Positions 35,101 to 46,623 of a stretch of DNA of 64,000 bases are shown piece by piece. The translations under genes and the position numbers were made by a program. The notes beneath the pieces are model-generated. The model did not search any database. It was not told where the DNA came from and saw only the letters and a list, made by a program, of their open reading frames with translations. The DNA is from Serendipita indica DSM 11827 (Eukaryota > Basidiomycota > Agaricomycetes > Sebacinales > Serendipitaceae), in NCBI GenBank assembly GCA_910890315.1, contig CAJVGD010000042.1, positions 1,054,001 to 1,118,000 of the forward strand, written 5' to 3'. Position 1 is the first letter of the stretch. Every line of letters starts with the position of its first letter.

Positions 35101-36769
35101 ATGGCAGAAACGCCGGTGCCATGTCTCAATTGACACTGGCGTGGTTGTTATGGCATGGGAAACCGACTCAGGTACTGTCCCTGGTTCGTCTGTGCGGCCT
35201 TCGAGTAGGGACATTGTGAGCACGCTTAGCAATGAGAATCGCATTCTTTCTTTGTAGAAGCAGAGCGTGTTGGAATTGATAGTCGCAGTGATTGATGGGA
35301 GAGAGTCATCATGAATATGGAAAAGAGGTTGTTTTTCAGATTGGGAACGAAGAGGACATCTTTGAGAATTATGGAACTGTCGAGTTTTCCATCTAGCAGT
35401 GGTGGCCTAAACGTGACCATTCCCTACCCGTACCAAAAGTGATTGATCCATCAGCTAGCTCACAGGAGTCCTGCACTCCGAGAAGCTAGTGAGCCACTCG
35501 CGACGATGTGTCATATGGCAGGAGGCTCCTGAATCAGCAATCCAGCTGTCAGCTGCTGTAGGTACGGGTAATTGGGACAAACTTGCATTTCCGGCATATT
35601 CGACCTCTGTAGGCTTATCGATTGCTTGTGCAGCATGTGCCTGGTGTGACCGTCCTGAGCAGAGCTCCGATCACTGCGTCCACGTGCTCGGTGTGGCTGG
35701 GTTCCGGAGGTACCGGCTCGTCGCTCGGCGCGCTTGTTCAGGTACATCTGCTGGAAGCGGACCATTGTGCGGCAATCTTTGACAAAATGGCCGATGTTTA
35801 GGCAAAAGAGGCATTTTGTTGGTGTGGTAACGGCGGCAGCAACCTCGGGTGCTATGTCCTGCGATTCTGGTGTCGTTGTGTTGAATAGGAGCATTGCTGT
35901 TTTGATTTTGTCGTAATTGATTGTGTTGGAAACGACAATGCTGGTGCGCAGCTGATGCTCAGTGGGGATGGCATTGAGTAGTGTAAATGCCTTGAGTTCC
36001 TCTGTCTCCTTCTGTATGTTCCAATCGGCTGGGCGGAGACGGTCAAGTGCATGGGTGGCATCATCCACACGTTTGACCAGGTCTGCCCATGACTCTGTTG
36101 ATTGCTTGCGGATTGAAAGCAGTTCATTCCACGCTCTGAAGCGCATGCTTCATCCTTTTGGCATAGAGCTCGAAAAGCGCATCGTAAATTGCCACACCAT
36201 CAGAAGGTGTCTTTTCGAGGATATGTCGGTGTTCCTTGCCGGCTGCAGTGCGTAACCATGTGGCCACCTGACGATTTGCATTATCATAGGTTTTCTGTGC
36301 AGAGATTTCTTCTGGCGTTGGCTTTGTTGGATCTGCATAGCCAGGTCGTTGGATGCGTGCTTTGGTGCTTGGATCCTTGGCAAAGAGGATTGTATCGTAC
36401 TCAGCAAAGGGTAAGAAGGCCGTCAAAATTCCAAATCCATTCTTCCCAATTTGCTGGATTCTGGTGCCGGCCCGTATGAGCTGTTTGAGAATTGTTTCCA
36501 TCAGGGTATTTGCGTTTACCGAAGGTGATCCGGTTTTAAGCGAGAGAAAAATTTTCTGTTGGCTTCCCACGCCGTGGATGCAAGTGCGACGCAGGATTGG
36601 GTACTGAGCAGTGTCTGTGGAGGTTGGCGTAGTGTGTGTGCTCGCTGAATGTATGCACTAGAAGTAGAATCGTGCAGTAGTTGATATTGATGGATGCTGA
36701 GTGGTATTACTTGTGGGCACTGGCGGCAACGGCTGTAGCAAGCACTTTTAGAGCGCAGGGCTCATAACC

Positions 36770-36935
36770 TGTTGAACAGAGTATACTTAGGCAAGTGAGC
36801 GTTGTAGTCAAACCAGTGGATATATAGTGAGCTACCTTAGGCAAGTGAGCGTTGTAGTCAAACCAGTAAGGTTTGACTACGGCTGCTCACTTGCCACTAT
36901 GTACATAGACGAGACAACAAGGCAATAAACTAACA
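36770..36935 (-). repeat. LTR (right copy, 5' LTR of the minus-strand element)
   Basis: 166 bp and identical to the left LTR. Just inside it, reading on the minus strand, GGTTATGAGCCC follows the LTR end and is a candidate primer-binding site. Confidence 0.9.
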
Positions 36936-37199
36936 CGAGTCGGTACCAATGCCTTTGCCACGAATGGCCACACAAAGGTCCGATAGCGACATGGGGCAAC
37001 GACCTGGTCTATTTGATCGTTCGACACAGGTCGCTGGGTCATTTTTGCGAACGTGTCCACGCCCGTCGTTCATATCTCCGCGAGGGAGGTCCAGAGGGTT
37101 CTAACGTCGTTGCGAGAGAGAAAGGAAAAGGAAAGATGTGAGGGTGAAACGAACCTTTCTGAGATCTGGTCTATAGTTTCTCTTGCTCTGTCCAGCGAC

Positions 37200-38059
37200 A
37201 ATCCTCATTTGGATTATTCTAGGTCGAGGATACAAAGACTACCTATGCGGAAGAAGGAATGGAAAGAAAACCGAGACCTGTTTTGAGTTCGTTGTGCTTG
37301 GTGTGATAAAAGTGAGTTGAGAACCGTGTCATGTCTTACGTACAGTGCTCGGTGTTGCAAGGAGAGAGGCAAAGTTGAGACGGTTATGATCGGGCGCCTC
37401 CTTGAGTAACTTCCTTTGCTCCGTGTATCTTTTGCCCACAGTAGATTGTGTGCTACCGTTTCAAGTACTTAATATCTCGAGCACAGCGGAGAATCGATGG
37501 CTCCGGTCTGGTGAAAATGTGTTTTGAATGAAACATGTTGAGTGCGAAGTTGGGTTAGGAGACTGGCGTCAGTCCTTGTCAGCCCGGCATATATGCCCTG
37601 GGGAGGTTGCCCGGGAGGTTTGCCGTCATAGCGCTTTGTGTTGACCCTGTTTACTATTTGACCAGTCACTCTCCCAGTTCCAAGTAAGGCTCCTTTGGCT
37701 GTAGTTCACAGCGCTGCTATGCTCAGGGGAGGGTCTCGTCGAGTACCAGGTTTGGTCCTACGCACTTTGTCGATGAACTTCCGCTGGCAATTTCGCTTGG
37801 ACGTCGGCTTCCACGTTGCCTGCCACGTTGGTGTGTCCAGGGACCCGTTGAGACTGAGGTGGACCCGTCCATTGCTACGCCTTACGCTGGGGTCTTCTGT
37901 GCACGCCGTGGTTTCTATCCGCTTCACTGACACATATTTAAATCTCACAGGCTCTGGCACGAGAGATCCTATAACAGCATAGAGAGACTCAACTGCCTGA
38001 ATCTACAGGACACAATTCGTGGATCTTTGTACGGTCGGGTATGCCCGGAGGGCCCTTTT
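37200..38059. repeat. Dispersed repeat R, copy 1
   Basis: Matches 45359-46468 (copy R') in the same orientation with a few percent divergence. It starts AATCCTC and ends at GGGCCCTTT. R' has an extra block of about 250 bp after GTGCTCGGTGTTG, where R goes straight on to CAAGGAGAGAGGC. No terminal inverted repeat or protein family was recognised. It could be a solo LTR, a non-autonomous element, or an intergenic segment that was duplicated. It abuts D1 on the left. Confidence 0.8.
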
Positions 38060-38118
38060 AATTACTTGAGATCAAAGTCCAAAGTCGCCATGAGTTGCTC
38101 GTGGATCCCTTCCACTCC

Positions 38119-39110
38119 ATGACTCACCCCAAGCCTTACCTTGCGCCACTCCAATTCACCACTCTCGACACCGACCAGCCTGAACATGTGTTCTCTTTCA
38201 TGGAACAGACTACCGTGAACCATGCCCGCAGGTTCCATCATCAAGACGATGCCTGGCGTACGCCAATTTGACTTGGGATCCCGCAAACTAACGGCTTGGT
38301 GTAGGATTCCTCATGGGACGGATGCTACGAACTGTGATCTTGGGCGATATTGGCAGAGATCGAGGGCTTACAGTCCCAAATTTGGAGTTCAGCTAAACCC
38401 CTGCTGGAAAGCCCTACATAGTACTCATCCTCGTCTTCCTACCGTCAAGTCTTATATCACCATAGGTCGCTCCGCAGTCTCTTTTACCTGTAGTATTCAA
38501 CGTCTCTCATCGTCGTTTTGATGGGGATCCTGGAGACTCGAGGATCCTCCGGTGCATCAGCCATTGGAGTCGATATGATGAAGGCGGAAATTCCGGTCAA
38601 CGATGATCTACTATCGTTTATTGCTTCCGTTGAAAGCACGGTACGATCGAGATGCGCCTCATTTCATTAATATGACTGAATACAGCTCACACCGAGCGAA
38701 TCTCGACATCTGCACCAACTCGCCGCTGCCGAGAGCACACGTTCACAAGCTACGAAGCACTTGTTCCAGCTTTGGACGCTCAAGAAGGCCTATTTCAAGG
38801 CACTAGGAGTCGGCATCACCTTTGAACTCTCTCGCATCCATTTCGATTTCGACACCTCTGTTCTCGTGGTTGATGGGGTGCCCTTGAGTCGCTGGGGGTC
38901 ATTTCATTTGGCGTATCGAGTCTTTTCAGCGATGATGTGCTTGAGGAGTACGTTGCGCTGTCTGCTATCAGCTCGATAGTTCAGATACAGAGACCGGAGG
39001 TGTTGTCAGAGTGGGTATCAGTGGCTGAAGATCAGCGATTCACGCTTGTAGACCAGCATGATCTCATTCAGAGGGTCGCTCGCGGCTTTCCTGTCGTCAA
39101 TACCTCGTAG
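38119..39110 (+). pseudogene. 4'-phosphopantetheinyl transferase-like gene, decayed
   Basis: Family features appear in order but not in one frame. They are ARRFHHQDDAWRFLMGRMLR (after splicing), GRDRGLTVPNLEFS, then TPAGKPY, FNVSH, GASAIGVDMMKAEIP (the metal-binding GVD), then the LTPSES loop and LFQLWTLKKAYFKALGVGI (the WxxKEAxxKxxGxG motif, here KK for KE). These are the marks of Sfp/AcpT-type transferases that attach phosphopantetheine to carrier proteins. A stop codon sits between LEFS and TPAGKPY, and there are apparent frame shifts after FNVSH and after LAYRVF. The second Glu of the KEA motif is Lys. I read it as a pseudogene, possibly a fragment carried with the NWD cassette. The start is uncertain because repeat R ends just upstream. 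Confidence 0.65.
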
Positions 39111-39435
39111 TGGATTCCAGCTCCAACCCTGTAGCGAGCTCGAGAATGAACCCTTTGTCACAGAGAGTACCCGAACATTCCTGCAAAGGAATGTATTGTA
39201 GGGACTTACTGCAATTTATCAAACGTTGTCATGCGTGGCTCGCGGCCGAGTACATTTATGAGCTTTCTCGAACAGGCGCGAGTCTAACACGCTCCCAACA
39301 AGTCGGTAGCAGTGACATAAGTCTCGGATTCGTCAAATCAAGTATCATATTGACACATGTGTCTGGCACATAGCAGGTGGTTGGAGGGTGGCATCGACAG
39401 ACGCTGTCCACAACTTGGAGCTATCCACCGTTACG

Positions 39436-42400
39436 ATGTCGACCCAAAAGTCAACCAAACGCAAGAAACAGCGCGGGAATGTCAATCCATCGGGATCCCC
39501 GCCTGTACCAAGGCCAACAAACAAGAAACGTCAAGCATACAACGCGGCAACCTCGGCCTCGACATAGTAGCCAATATCGCCGAGGGATCGGACATTCTCG
39601 CTCCACTAAAGGCTGCTTGCCGAACAACAAAGTCGATTCTCGAAGTCGCGCAGGTGAGTTGGCAAAACCCGCGAGGCTCCCCATCTAACAGGCACCATAG
39701 GCGACAGAGGACAACCAAGAGGAATGGACCGAGCTAACAGGACGTGTGAAAGGATACATGTCCACAGTCGAGGAACAAATAGCGTTATTTGAGGCGTATC
39801 CTCTAGAAGACATGGCCGTTAACGAGGCGTTCAAACGGCCGCTCGTCCACTATGTCAAGTATGTGCACATTCCAAGTTTGTTTCAGTAGGCTGAACGATG
39901 CAGATGCCTCGAAGACATGCACGATAAGGTTATCAATCTAAAGGAGAAACGTAGCCTCAACAAGCACGCCTTTTCTAAAGCAATCATCAAAGTGAAAATT
40001 GATGCAGAGGAGATTCTTAAGCTCAATCGAGACATTGAGGATCGGCATAGCCAATTCATGGTACGAACCTCATCCGTCTTATTCACGAGTTCACTGCAGA
40101 CACAGGGTGCATTGGGTCTTTTTACCGCATTGCGTGTTCAAAGCGTTGAACAGAATACCAAGTTTATCAAGGCTGACGTCGAGGCCACCAAGGCAAACGT
40201 GGAAACCGTCCTGACAGACGGTAAGACTTGAGCTTCGCATAGGACATGCTTACTTAGTATTTCAAGTTGACACTACCGCAATACTTCAGCTGCCAACGGT
40301 AGCTTTTGTTGCATCCTCTGTCCATAGAGCCTGTCTGACAGGAACGCGCGAGGCTGTCCTTCAAACCATCTGGCACTGGGCCAGCGATGTCACATCGGAT
40401 AAGCCGATATTCTGGCTCTGCGATATCGCTGGCTCTGGCAAATCCACAGTCGCCATGTCTGCAGCAGATGCTTGGAGGAACGAGGGAGTGTTAGGTGGCC
40501 AATTCTTCTTCTCTCTTACAAGCAGCGAAGGGTCGACCACCGAAAAATTCTGTTCCGCGATAGCAAGAGACCTTGTCGACTACATACCCAACCTTGCGCC
40601 GCACGTCGCCGGAGCCGTGAAGCGGCATCCTTCGTTTATGCGAAGCTCTCTCCAAGAGCAGTTCCGTATGCTCGTCATCAAACCCTCTTCATCATCTCCA
40701 AGGGCGTGTCATTCTCGTTATCGACGCTCTTGACGAATGCAAATCCGGATCGCAGCGAAGAGAGCTCGTCGAAATGCTTTCTACAGCTGTTAAAGAAGTG
40801 ACAAACCTCAAGATATTCATGACGAGTCGACCAGACCCTGTGATTCAAGCAGTCTTGGGGTCGCTTTCAGTCAAGTCCAAGCTGGAAGACCGCCTGCACG
40901 ATGTTCATCATCGTGATAACATGGATGATATTGCAACTTACATACACAAGGAGCTAAACGACGTGCTGCCGGAGGCCAAGAGGCTGAGACTGGTTAAGAA
41001 GGCCAATGGATTGTTTATTTGGGCAAGCACCGCATGTCGAATGCTCAGTAGCGAAACTACATTAGACTTGCCGGAAAGTATCTATGATCGTCTGATTTCA
41101 GTGGACCAGACTGGAGAGATAGACGACGTTTACAAGCTCGTTTTCGAGCGTATGGACCCCAAATCCCACACAATCATGTCCAGCATGCTCGCTTTGCTGC
41201 TTGCTGCATTCGAGCCACTCAGCACAGATGACTTGGACGACATCTTCAAGAACCTTGGGCACAAGTGGAGTTCTAGGGCACTGGTACAGAACCTAGGAAG
41301 TGTGCTCAGTGTAGACCCAAGTACCCACTTGGTCCAATTCCGCCATCCTACCCTTGTCGAATACCTTCGACGGTGTTCCCTCGCCTCAGCTGCCGACAAA
41401 CCCAATACACTCCATCTCGACGTGACCAAGGCGCATGGTCAAGCCGCATCATGGTGTCTCAAACGACTCATGTCGCGGACTGATGGTCTAAAGTTTAATA
41501 TATGTCAACTCGAGTCATCTTTCTACCTCAATAGAGAGATTCTAAACCTCAAGACGAGGATATCGAGACTCATTCCAAAGGCACTTCGATATGCCAGCTC
41601 TCACTGGTTGTTCCATGTGGCGGAAACTGATGACACCTGGCGATCCATGGTCAAAAGGGAACTTCAACAGATTATTCAAGCTCCACACGTGCTATACTGG
41701 ATGGAAGTCCTGAGCTTCACTGGGGGTGTGCCACGAGCAATAGCTGGCCTTCGAGCTATTAGACGCCACATAGGGGTAAGTCGCTGATCCAACGAATTCC
41801 ACACTTACACAACAGACAGGCCGAAATGTGGGATAAAGCCAGCATGGACCAAATTCGACGGTTTATAATGACATTTTCGGTACCGATCCAAGAGAGCGCG
41901 CCACATATTTACATATCTGCACTCCCATTTGCGCCCATAAAGTCCATATTACATATTGAGGGTGCAAAAAGATACAGAAACCTTCTTCGCGTAGCAGAAG
42001 GCCTCGAGGAGATGTATTCTGGGCTCCCAAGTAGTCTTCGAGGTCATGAATCCCGGGTCAACGCCGTCGGATTCTCGCCAGACGGCTCACAGATTGTGTC
42101 TGGCTCGTACGACAACACAATTCGATTGTGGGACGCGGCAACTGGTCAGGCTGTGGGAGAGCCACTTCGAGGTCATGAATCCGGGGTCTCCGCCGTCGGA
42201 TTCTCGCCAGACGGCTCACAGATTGTGTCTGGCTCGTACGACAACACAATTCGATTGTGGGACGCGGCAACTGGTCAGGCTGTGGGAGAGCCACTTCGAG
42301 GTCATGAATCCGGGTCTCCGCCGTCGGATTCTCGCCAGACGGCTCACAGATTGTGTCTGGCTCGTGGGACAACACAATTCGATTGTGGGACGCGGCAACT

Positions 42401-44188
42401 GGTCAGGCTGTGGGAGAGCCACTTCGAGGTCATGAACATTGGTCTCGCCGTCGGATTCTCGCCAGACGGCTCACAGATTGTGTCTGGCTCGTGGGACAAG
42501 ACAATTCGATTGTGGGACGCGGCAACTGGTCAGGCTGTGGGAGAGCCACTTCGAGGTCATAAATCCGGGGTCTTGGCCGTCGGATTCTCGCCAGACGGCT
42601 CACAGATTGTGTCTGGCTCGTACGACAAGACAATTCGATTGTGGGACGCGGCAACTGGTCAGGCTGTGGGAGAGCCACTTCGAGGTCATAAATCCGGGGT
42701 CTTGGCCGTCGGATTCTCGCCAGACGGCTCACAGATTGTGTCTGGCTCGTGGGACAACACAATTCGATTGTGGGACGCGGCAACTGGTCAGGCTGTGGGA
42801 GAGCCACTTCGAGGTCATGAATCCGGGGTCTCCGCCGTCGGATTCTCGCCAGACGGCTCACAGATTGTGTCTGGCTCGTACGACAACACAATTCGATTGT
42901 GGGACGCGGCAACTGGTCAGGCTGTGGGAGAGCCACTTCGAGGTCATGAATCCGGGGTCAACGCCGTCGGATTCTCGCCAGACGGCTCACAGATTGTGTC
43001 TGGCTCGTGGGACAAGACAATTCGATTGTGGGACGCGGCAACTGGTCAGGCTGTGGGAGAGCCACTTCGAGGTCATGAAATCCGAGGTCTCCGCCGTCGG
43101 ATTCTCGCCAGACGGCTCACAGATTGTGTCTGGCTCGGACGACAAGACAATTCGATTGTGGGACGCGGCAACTGGTCAGGCTGTGGGAGAGCCACTGCGA
43201 GGTCATGAATCCGGGGTCAACGCCGTCGGATTCTCGCCAGACGGCTCACAGATTGTGTCTGGCTCGTGAGGACAAGACAATTCGATTGTGGGACGCGGCA
43301 ACTGGTCAGGCTGTGGGAGAGCCACTTCGAGGTCATGAATCCGAGGTCTCCGCCGTCGGATTCTCGCCAGACGGCTCACAGATTGTGTCTGGCTCGTGGG
43401 ACAACACAATTCGATTGTGGGACGCGGCAACTGGTCAGGCTGTGGGAGAGCCACTTCGAGGTCATAAATCCGGGGTCTTGGCCGTCGGATTCTCGCCAGA
43501 CGGCTCACAGATTGTGTCTGGCTCGTACGACAAGACAATTCGATTGTGGGACGCGGCAACTGGTCAGGCTGTGGGAGAGCCACTTCGAGGTCATGAATCC
43601 GAGGTCTCCGCCGTCGGATTCTCGCCAGACGGCTCACAGATTGTGTCTGGCTCGGACGACAACACAATTCGATTGTGGGACGCGGCAACTGGTCAGGCTG
43701 TGGGAGAGCCACTTCGAGGTCATGAATCCCGGGTCTCCGCCGTCGGATTCTCGCCAGACGGCTCACAGATTGTGTCTGGCTCGTGGGACAACACGATCCG
43801 ATTATGGAATACAGAAACCGGTAAGTTTAACTCGGCTCGTCTTCGAGATCGTAACGCGACCCGATAAATAGCATTAGGTGCAAAAGCGAATGCCTCCGAC
43901 CAGGATGATACAGAGTCTGTATGTTCAGGTCTCAGCGAAGATATACAGGGCACTCCGCTCCGAATCGTTGTGCCTGGATTCAATCAGTGCTCACTTTCGC
44001 TCGATGGTTGGGTACATTCTTCCAGCAAACGTCTCTTCTGGGTACCTCCAGACAATCGACGGGGACTAAAGTATCCGTACCGCCTGACAATTCCGACCAG
44101 GGCTCCATTCCGTGTGACAAAACTTGATTTCACTAATTTCCAATGTGGCCCCTCTTGGACAAAGGTTAGAACAGACGCGTGCTCGTGA
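39436..44188 (+). CDS. NACHT-WD40 (NWD) STAND protein, NLR-like, with broken frame
   Basis: The parts, in order, are a basic N-terminus ([14 protein letters not shown]), a helical N-domain ([20 protein letters not shown]) and a linker. The NACHT NTPase follows, with Walker A in [17 protein letters not shown], Walker B in [12 protein letters not shown] and the downstream TSRPDP. Next is a winged-helix/helical part ([30 protein letters not shown]), then [11 protein letters not shown], 14 WD40 repeats (42036-43820), and a C-terminal domain [20 protein letters not shown] that often follows WD40 arrays in mushroom proteins. Fungal NWD proteins (HET-E, HNWD) act in non-self recognition. The continuous frame breaks between FRMLVIK and the Walker B strand, and again in repeats 9 and 10. 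A paired shift alters repeat 3 only. The start (39436, or 39357 in frame) and the short first intron are uncertain. Confidence 0.82.
42036..43820 (+). repeat. 14 tandem 129-bp WD40 repeats, near identical
   Basis: Each unit codes 43 residues of the form [20 protein letters not shown] followed by [20 protein letters not shown] and GEP. Units differ mainly at five codons: E/K after GH, G/R/E, S/N/L before AV, Y/W/D in GSxD, and N/K in the D-[NK]-T. Fourteen units equal two seven-bladed propellers. The near identity of silent sites implies recent expansion or concerted evolution. Confidence 0.93.
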
Positions 44189-45358
44189 TTTGCTATGACT
44201 GGTATCACTGTATTTTTTCATATCTTTAGCCATAGCATAACGATAATCTTGACTATTGAATGATTCATTTTGCCCTTGCTTTGTATTTGGAGTATTCCTG
44301 ACCGTTAGGGAGGTCTTACCAGCCAAAATTGCGTTTGACGTACGCAACCACACCCGAATTCTTGTGAAATTTTCCGTGTTTTGAATTGAGACTCGATTGC
44401 ATGTCACTCCTGTCTTCGCGACCGCCCCTTATTCGTCGAGATCACCAGCAAAGCCCTGGAGTCATCAAGATAGCTTCAAGAAGTTGAAGAGGAGCTGGAG
44501 AAGCTGAGGAAAGTCAGTAGTTAGACTTGTGATTTGTTGCCTGTTGTTGGCCGCTCTCGCTGGCCTATGCGTGCCAACCGCATTGGCGCTAATCTTATAA
44601 GTCGATACTTTATATTAGCGCCATGGGACATGGAAGGAAATGGATCTCGTCTTGGTTCGTTCTTCCCCTCGCCTCCAACTTGCCCAATCAGCTCTCGGAT
44701 GGAATGAATGGAAGTGCGAGTACAGAGGCGTAAAAGCAGTAGTAGGTCCTGTAGGCGTGAATTGTAAGCATGTAAATACAGCCAAAGGCACAACCTTTGA
44801 ATAAAGAGGATGGGACGTCGGTCAGAAGAAAGCTCGAGCTCAGAGGTCTGAATGCGCATGGAAGTGAAATAAAGGAGGAAAGTCCCACCAAGGCATTGGT
44901 TAAGCATTGCAATAGACACAAGAGAAGGAGCAAAAGGTAAAGAGGTATGAGAGGGGTAAAGACAGTGAGGACCGCCTGAAGTGTCCAAGTATATATTGTT
45001 GGATAATGAGATAGTGATTATAAGATCAAATAAGGATGCTTTTACGGTGAGAGGATAAGCTGGTGACTAGGACGACGCGATACACGCCTGCACCAGTTTT
45101 TGTTCAATTTATATCTATATAGCCCCTCTGCAGGTCCGTAGGAACTACTCAGGGGCTCCAAGAACCAAAGGTTACACGAGGTAAATAAAAGGGGATTGGT
45201 GAGGGTGTGAATCGGACGAGCGCTGCCCACGTAACTGGCACGTCGCCGCCGCACCTTTATGCCATCTTCATACGGTAGGTGACACCAGTTTTGCCTACTT
45301 TGATTCATCTTGGTACCCCGCCGCATCACGTCCGAGGCTCAGACCTGACGACGTTAAG
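44189..45358. other. Intergenic region, no gene seen
   Basis: Downstream of the NWD gene up to repeat R'. The frames present are short and show no motif. A 155-codon minus-strand frame (44521-44988) has no recognisable domain and no supporting splice sites. Confidence 0.45.
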
Positions 45359-46468
45359 AATCCTCGTTTGGATTATCCTGGGTCGAGGACACAAAAACTA
45401 CCTATGCGGAGGAAGGAGTAGAAAGAAAAACCGGGACCTGTTCTGAGTTTGTTGTGCCTGTTGTGATAAAAGTGAGTTGAGAACCGTGTCATGTCTTACG
45501 TACAGTGCTCGGTGTTGGATGTTGAATTCATGTACAGGTCCTTGAGGGTTTGATACGATACAAACGTCGATGCTGGTTCGTCGGATTACTTAGTGAATAG
45601 CAGTTGATAACTGCGTTTACAGGGAAGAGAGTCGAGGGTTTAGGGAGGAAGAAGGAGGTTGGAAGTTTGGTGGAGTGTCGGATTGTTGCTTGGGGTAATT
45701 GGGGAAACGGTGTTTCGAGTGAATAAAGGCGAGCGAATACTTGATGAATTTCGGGGTTGCAAGGAGAGAGGCAAAGTTGAGACGGTTATGATTGGGCGCC
45801 TCCTTGAGTAACTTCCTTTGCTCTGTGTATCTTTCGCCCACAGTAGATTGTGTGCTACCGCTTCAGGTACTTGATATCTCGGGCACAGAGGAGAATCGAT
45901 GGCTCCGGTCTTGTGAAAATGTGTGTTGAGTGGAACATGTTGAGTGCGGAGTTGGTTTAGGAGACTGGCGTCAGTCCTTGTCAGCCCGGCATATATGCCC
46001 TGGGTAGGTCGCCCGGGAGGCTTGTCGTTGTAGCGGTTTGTGTGTTGACCCTGTTTACTATTTGACCACTCACTCTCCCAGTTCCAAGTAAGGCTCCTTT
46101 TGGCTGTAGCTTGCAGCGCTGCTGTGCTCAGGGGGAGGGTCTCGTCGAGTACCAGGTTTTATCCTACGCACCTTGTTGAATGAACTTCCGCTGGCAATTT
46201 CGCTTGGACGTCGGCTTCCACGTTGCCTGCCACGTTGGTGTGTCCAGGGATCCGTTGAGACTGAGGTGGACCCGTCCATTGCTACGCCTTACGCTGGAGG
46301 GCCTCTCTGTGCACGCCGTGGTTTCTATCTGCTTCACTGACGAATATTTAAATCTCACAGGCTCTGGTAAGAGAGATCCTATAACAACATAGAGAGACTC
46401 AGCTGCCTGAATCTACAGGACACAATTCGCGGATCTGCTTACGGTCGGGTATGCCCAGAGGGCCCTTT
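45359..46468. repeat. Dispersed repeat R', copy 2
   Basis: Direct repeat of R (37200-38059). It is longer because of an internal block of about 250 bp (about 45517-45757) bounded by GTGTTG and GGGTTG. It ends at GGGCCCTTT directly where the RPL28 duplicate D2 begins. Confidence 0.8.
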
Positions 46469-46623
46469 CAATATGTATCGAGGACTGGGTGGAACCGTGA
46501 ATATCTCCAGATGGAGACTGGGAGCCTTTTACAGTTTGAGACATTGGCTTGAATGATTCGCATAGAGACGGCGCAGCGTAGCATACACGCATGACAATCC
46601 CAGAGGAAAGAGGTCGACTAAAT

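Larger units (their letters stand above)
31952..36935 (-). mobile_element. Ty1/copia LTR retrotransposon, young but broken
   Basis: Two LTRs of 166 bp (31952-32117 and 36770-36935) begin TGTTGAAC and end TAACA. They are identical by eye and are flanked by the 5-bp target duplication CGAGT (31947-31951 and 36936-36940). The empty site is preserved in the second RPL28 copy at 46799-46803. Coding parts run on the minus strand in copia order: a gag-like region with a CCHC knuckle (about 36.6-35.5 kb), protease/integrase (about 35.4-34 kb), and reverse transcriptase and RNase H (about 33.8-32.2 kb). Identical LTRs imply a recent insertion. The coding region is interrupted in roughly half a dozen places, so it looks broken. 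Confidence 0.92.
31615..37199 (-). pseudogene. Truncated duplicate of RPL28 (D1), split by a copia insertion
   Basis: The sequence 31615-31951 plus 36941-37199 matches 46469-47063 over about 595 bp with roughly eight differences. It holds RPL28 exon 4 (coding AAIARTSALLAAQKEKPD and the end KVRGKKKAQAA, stop at 31770-31772), intron 3 and the last part of exon 3 (NYRPDLRK), then breaks off at 37199 where repeat R begins. It lacks exons 1, 2 and most of 3, so it cannot encode L28. A copia element with its 5-bp target duplication lies inside the intron. Confidence 0.85.

Noticed and set aside
37695-37982. Conserved frames inside repeats R and R' (for example 37706-37960 and 46164-46358)
   Set aside because: Readings differ between the two copies by frame shifts and no protein motif is evident, so I treat the repeat as non-coding or unknown rather than as a gene.
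42058-43766. Long minus-strand frames rich in Pro-Gln-Pro-Asp across the WD40 array
   Set aside because: They are the reverse reading of the 129-bp repeat, which has no stops. The plus-strand reading gives true WD40 units.
44521-44988. 155-codon minus-strand frame after the NWD gene
   Set aside because: It is rich in Leu/Ser/Arg, but no membrane topology, domain or splicing pattern is convincing.
45359-46468. R/R' as the two LTRs of one large retroelement carrying the NWD gene
   Set aside because: The two copies are several percent diverged with a 250-bp difference, lack TG...CA ends that I can confirm, and are flanked by a 595-bp rather than a 5-bp duplication. No reverse transcriptase lies between them.
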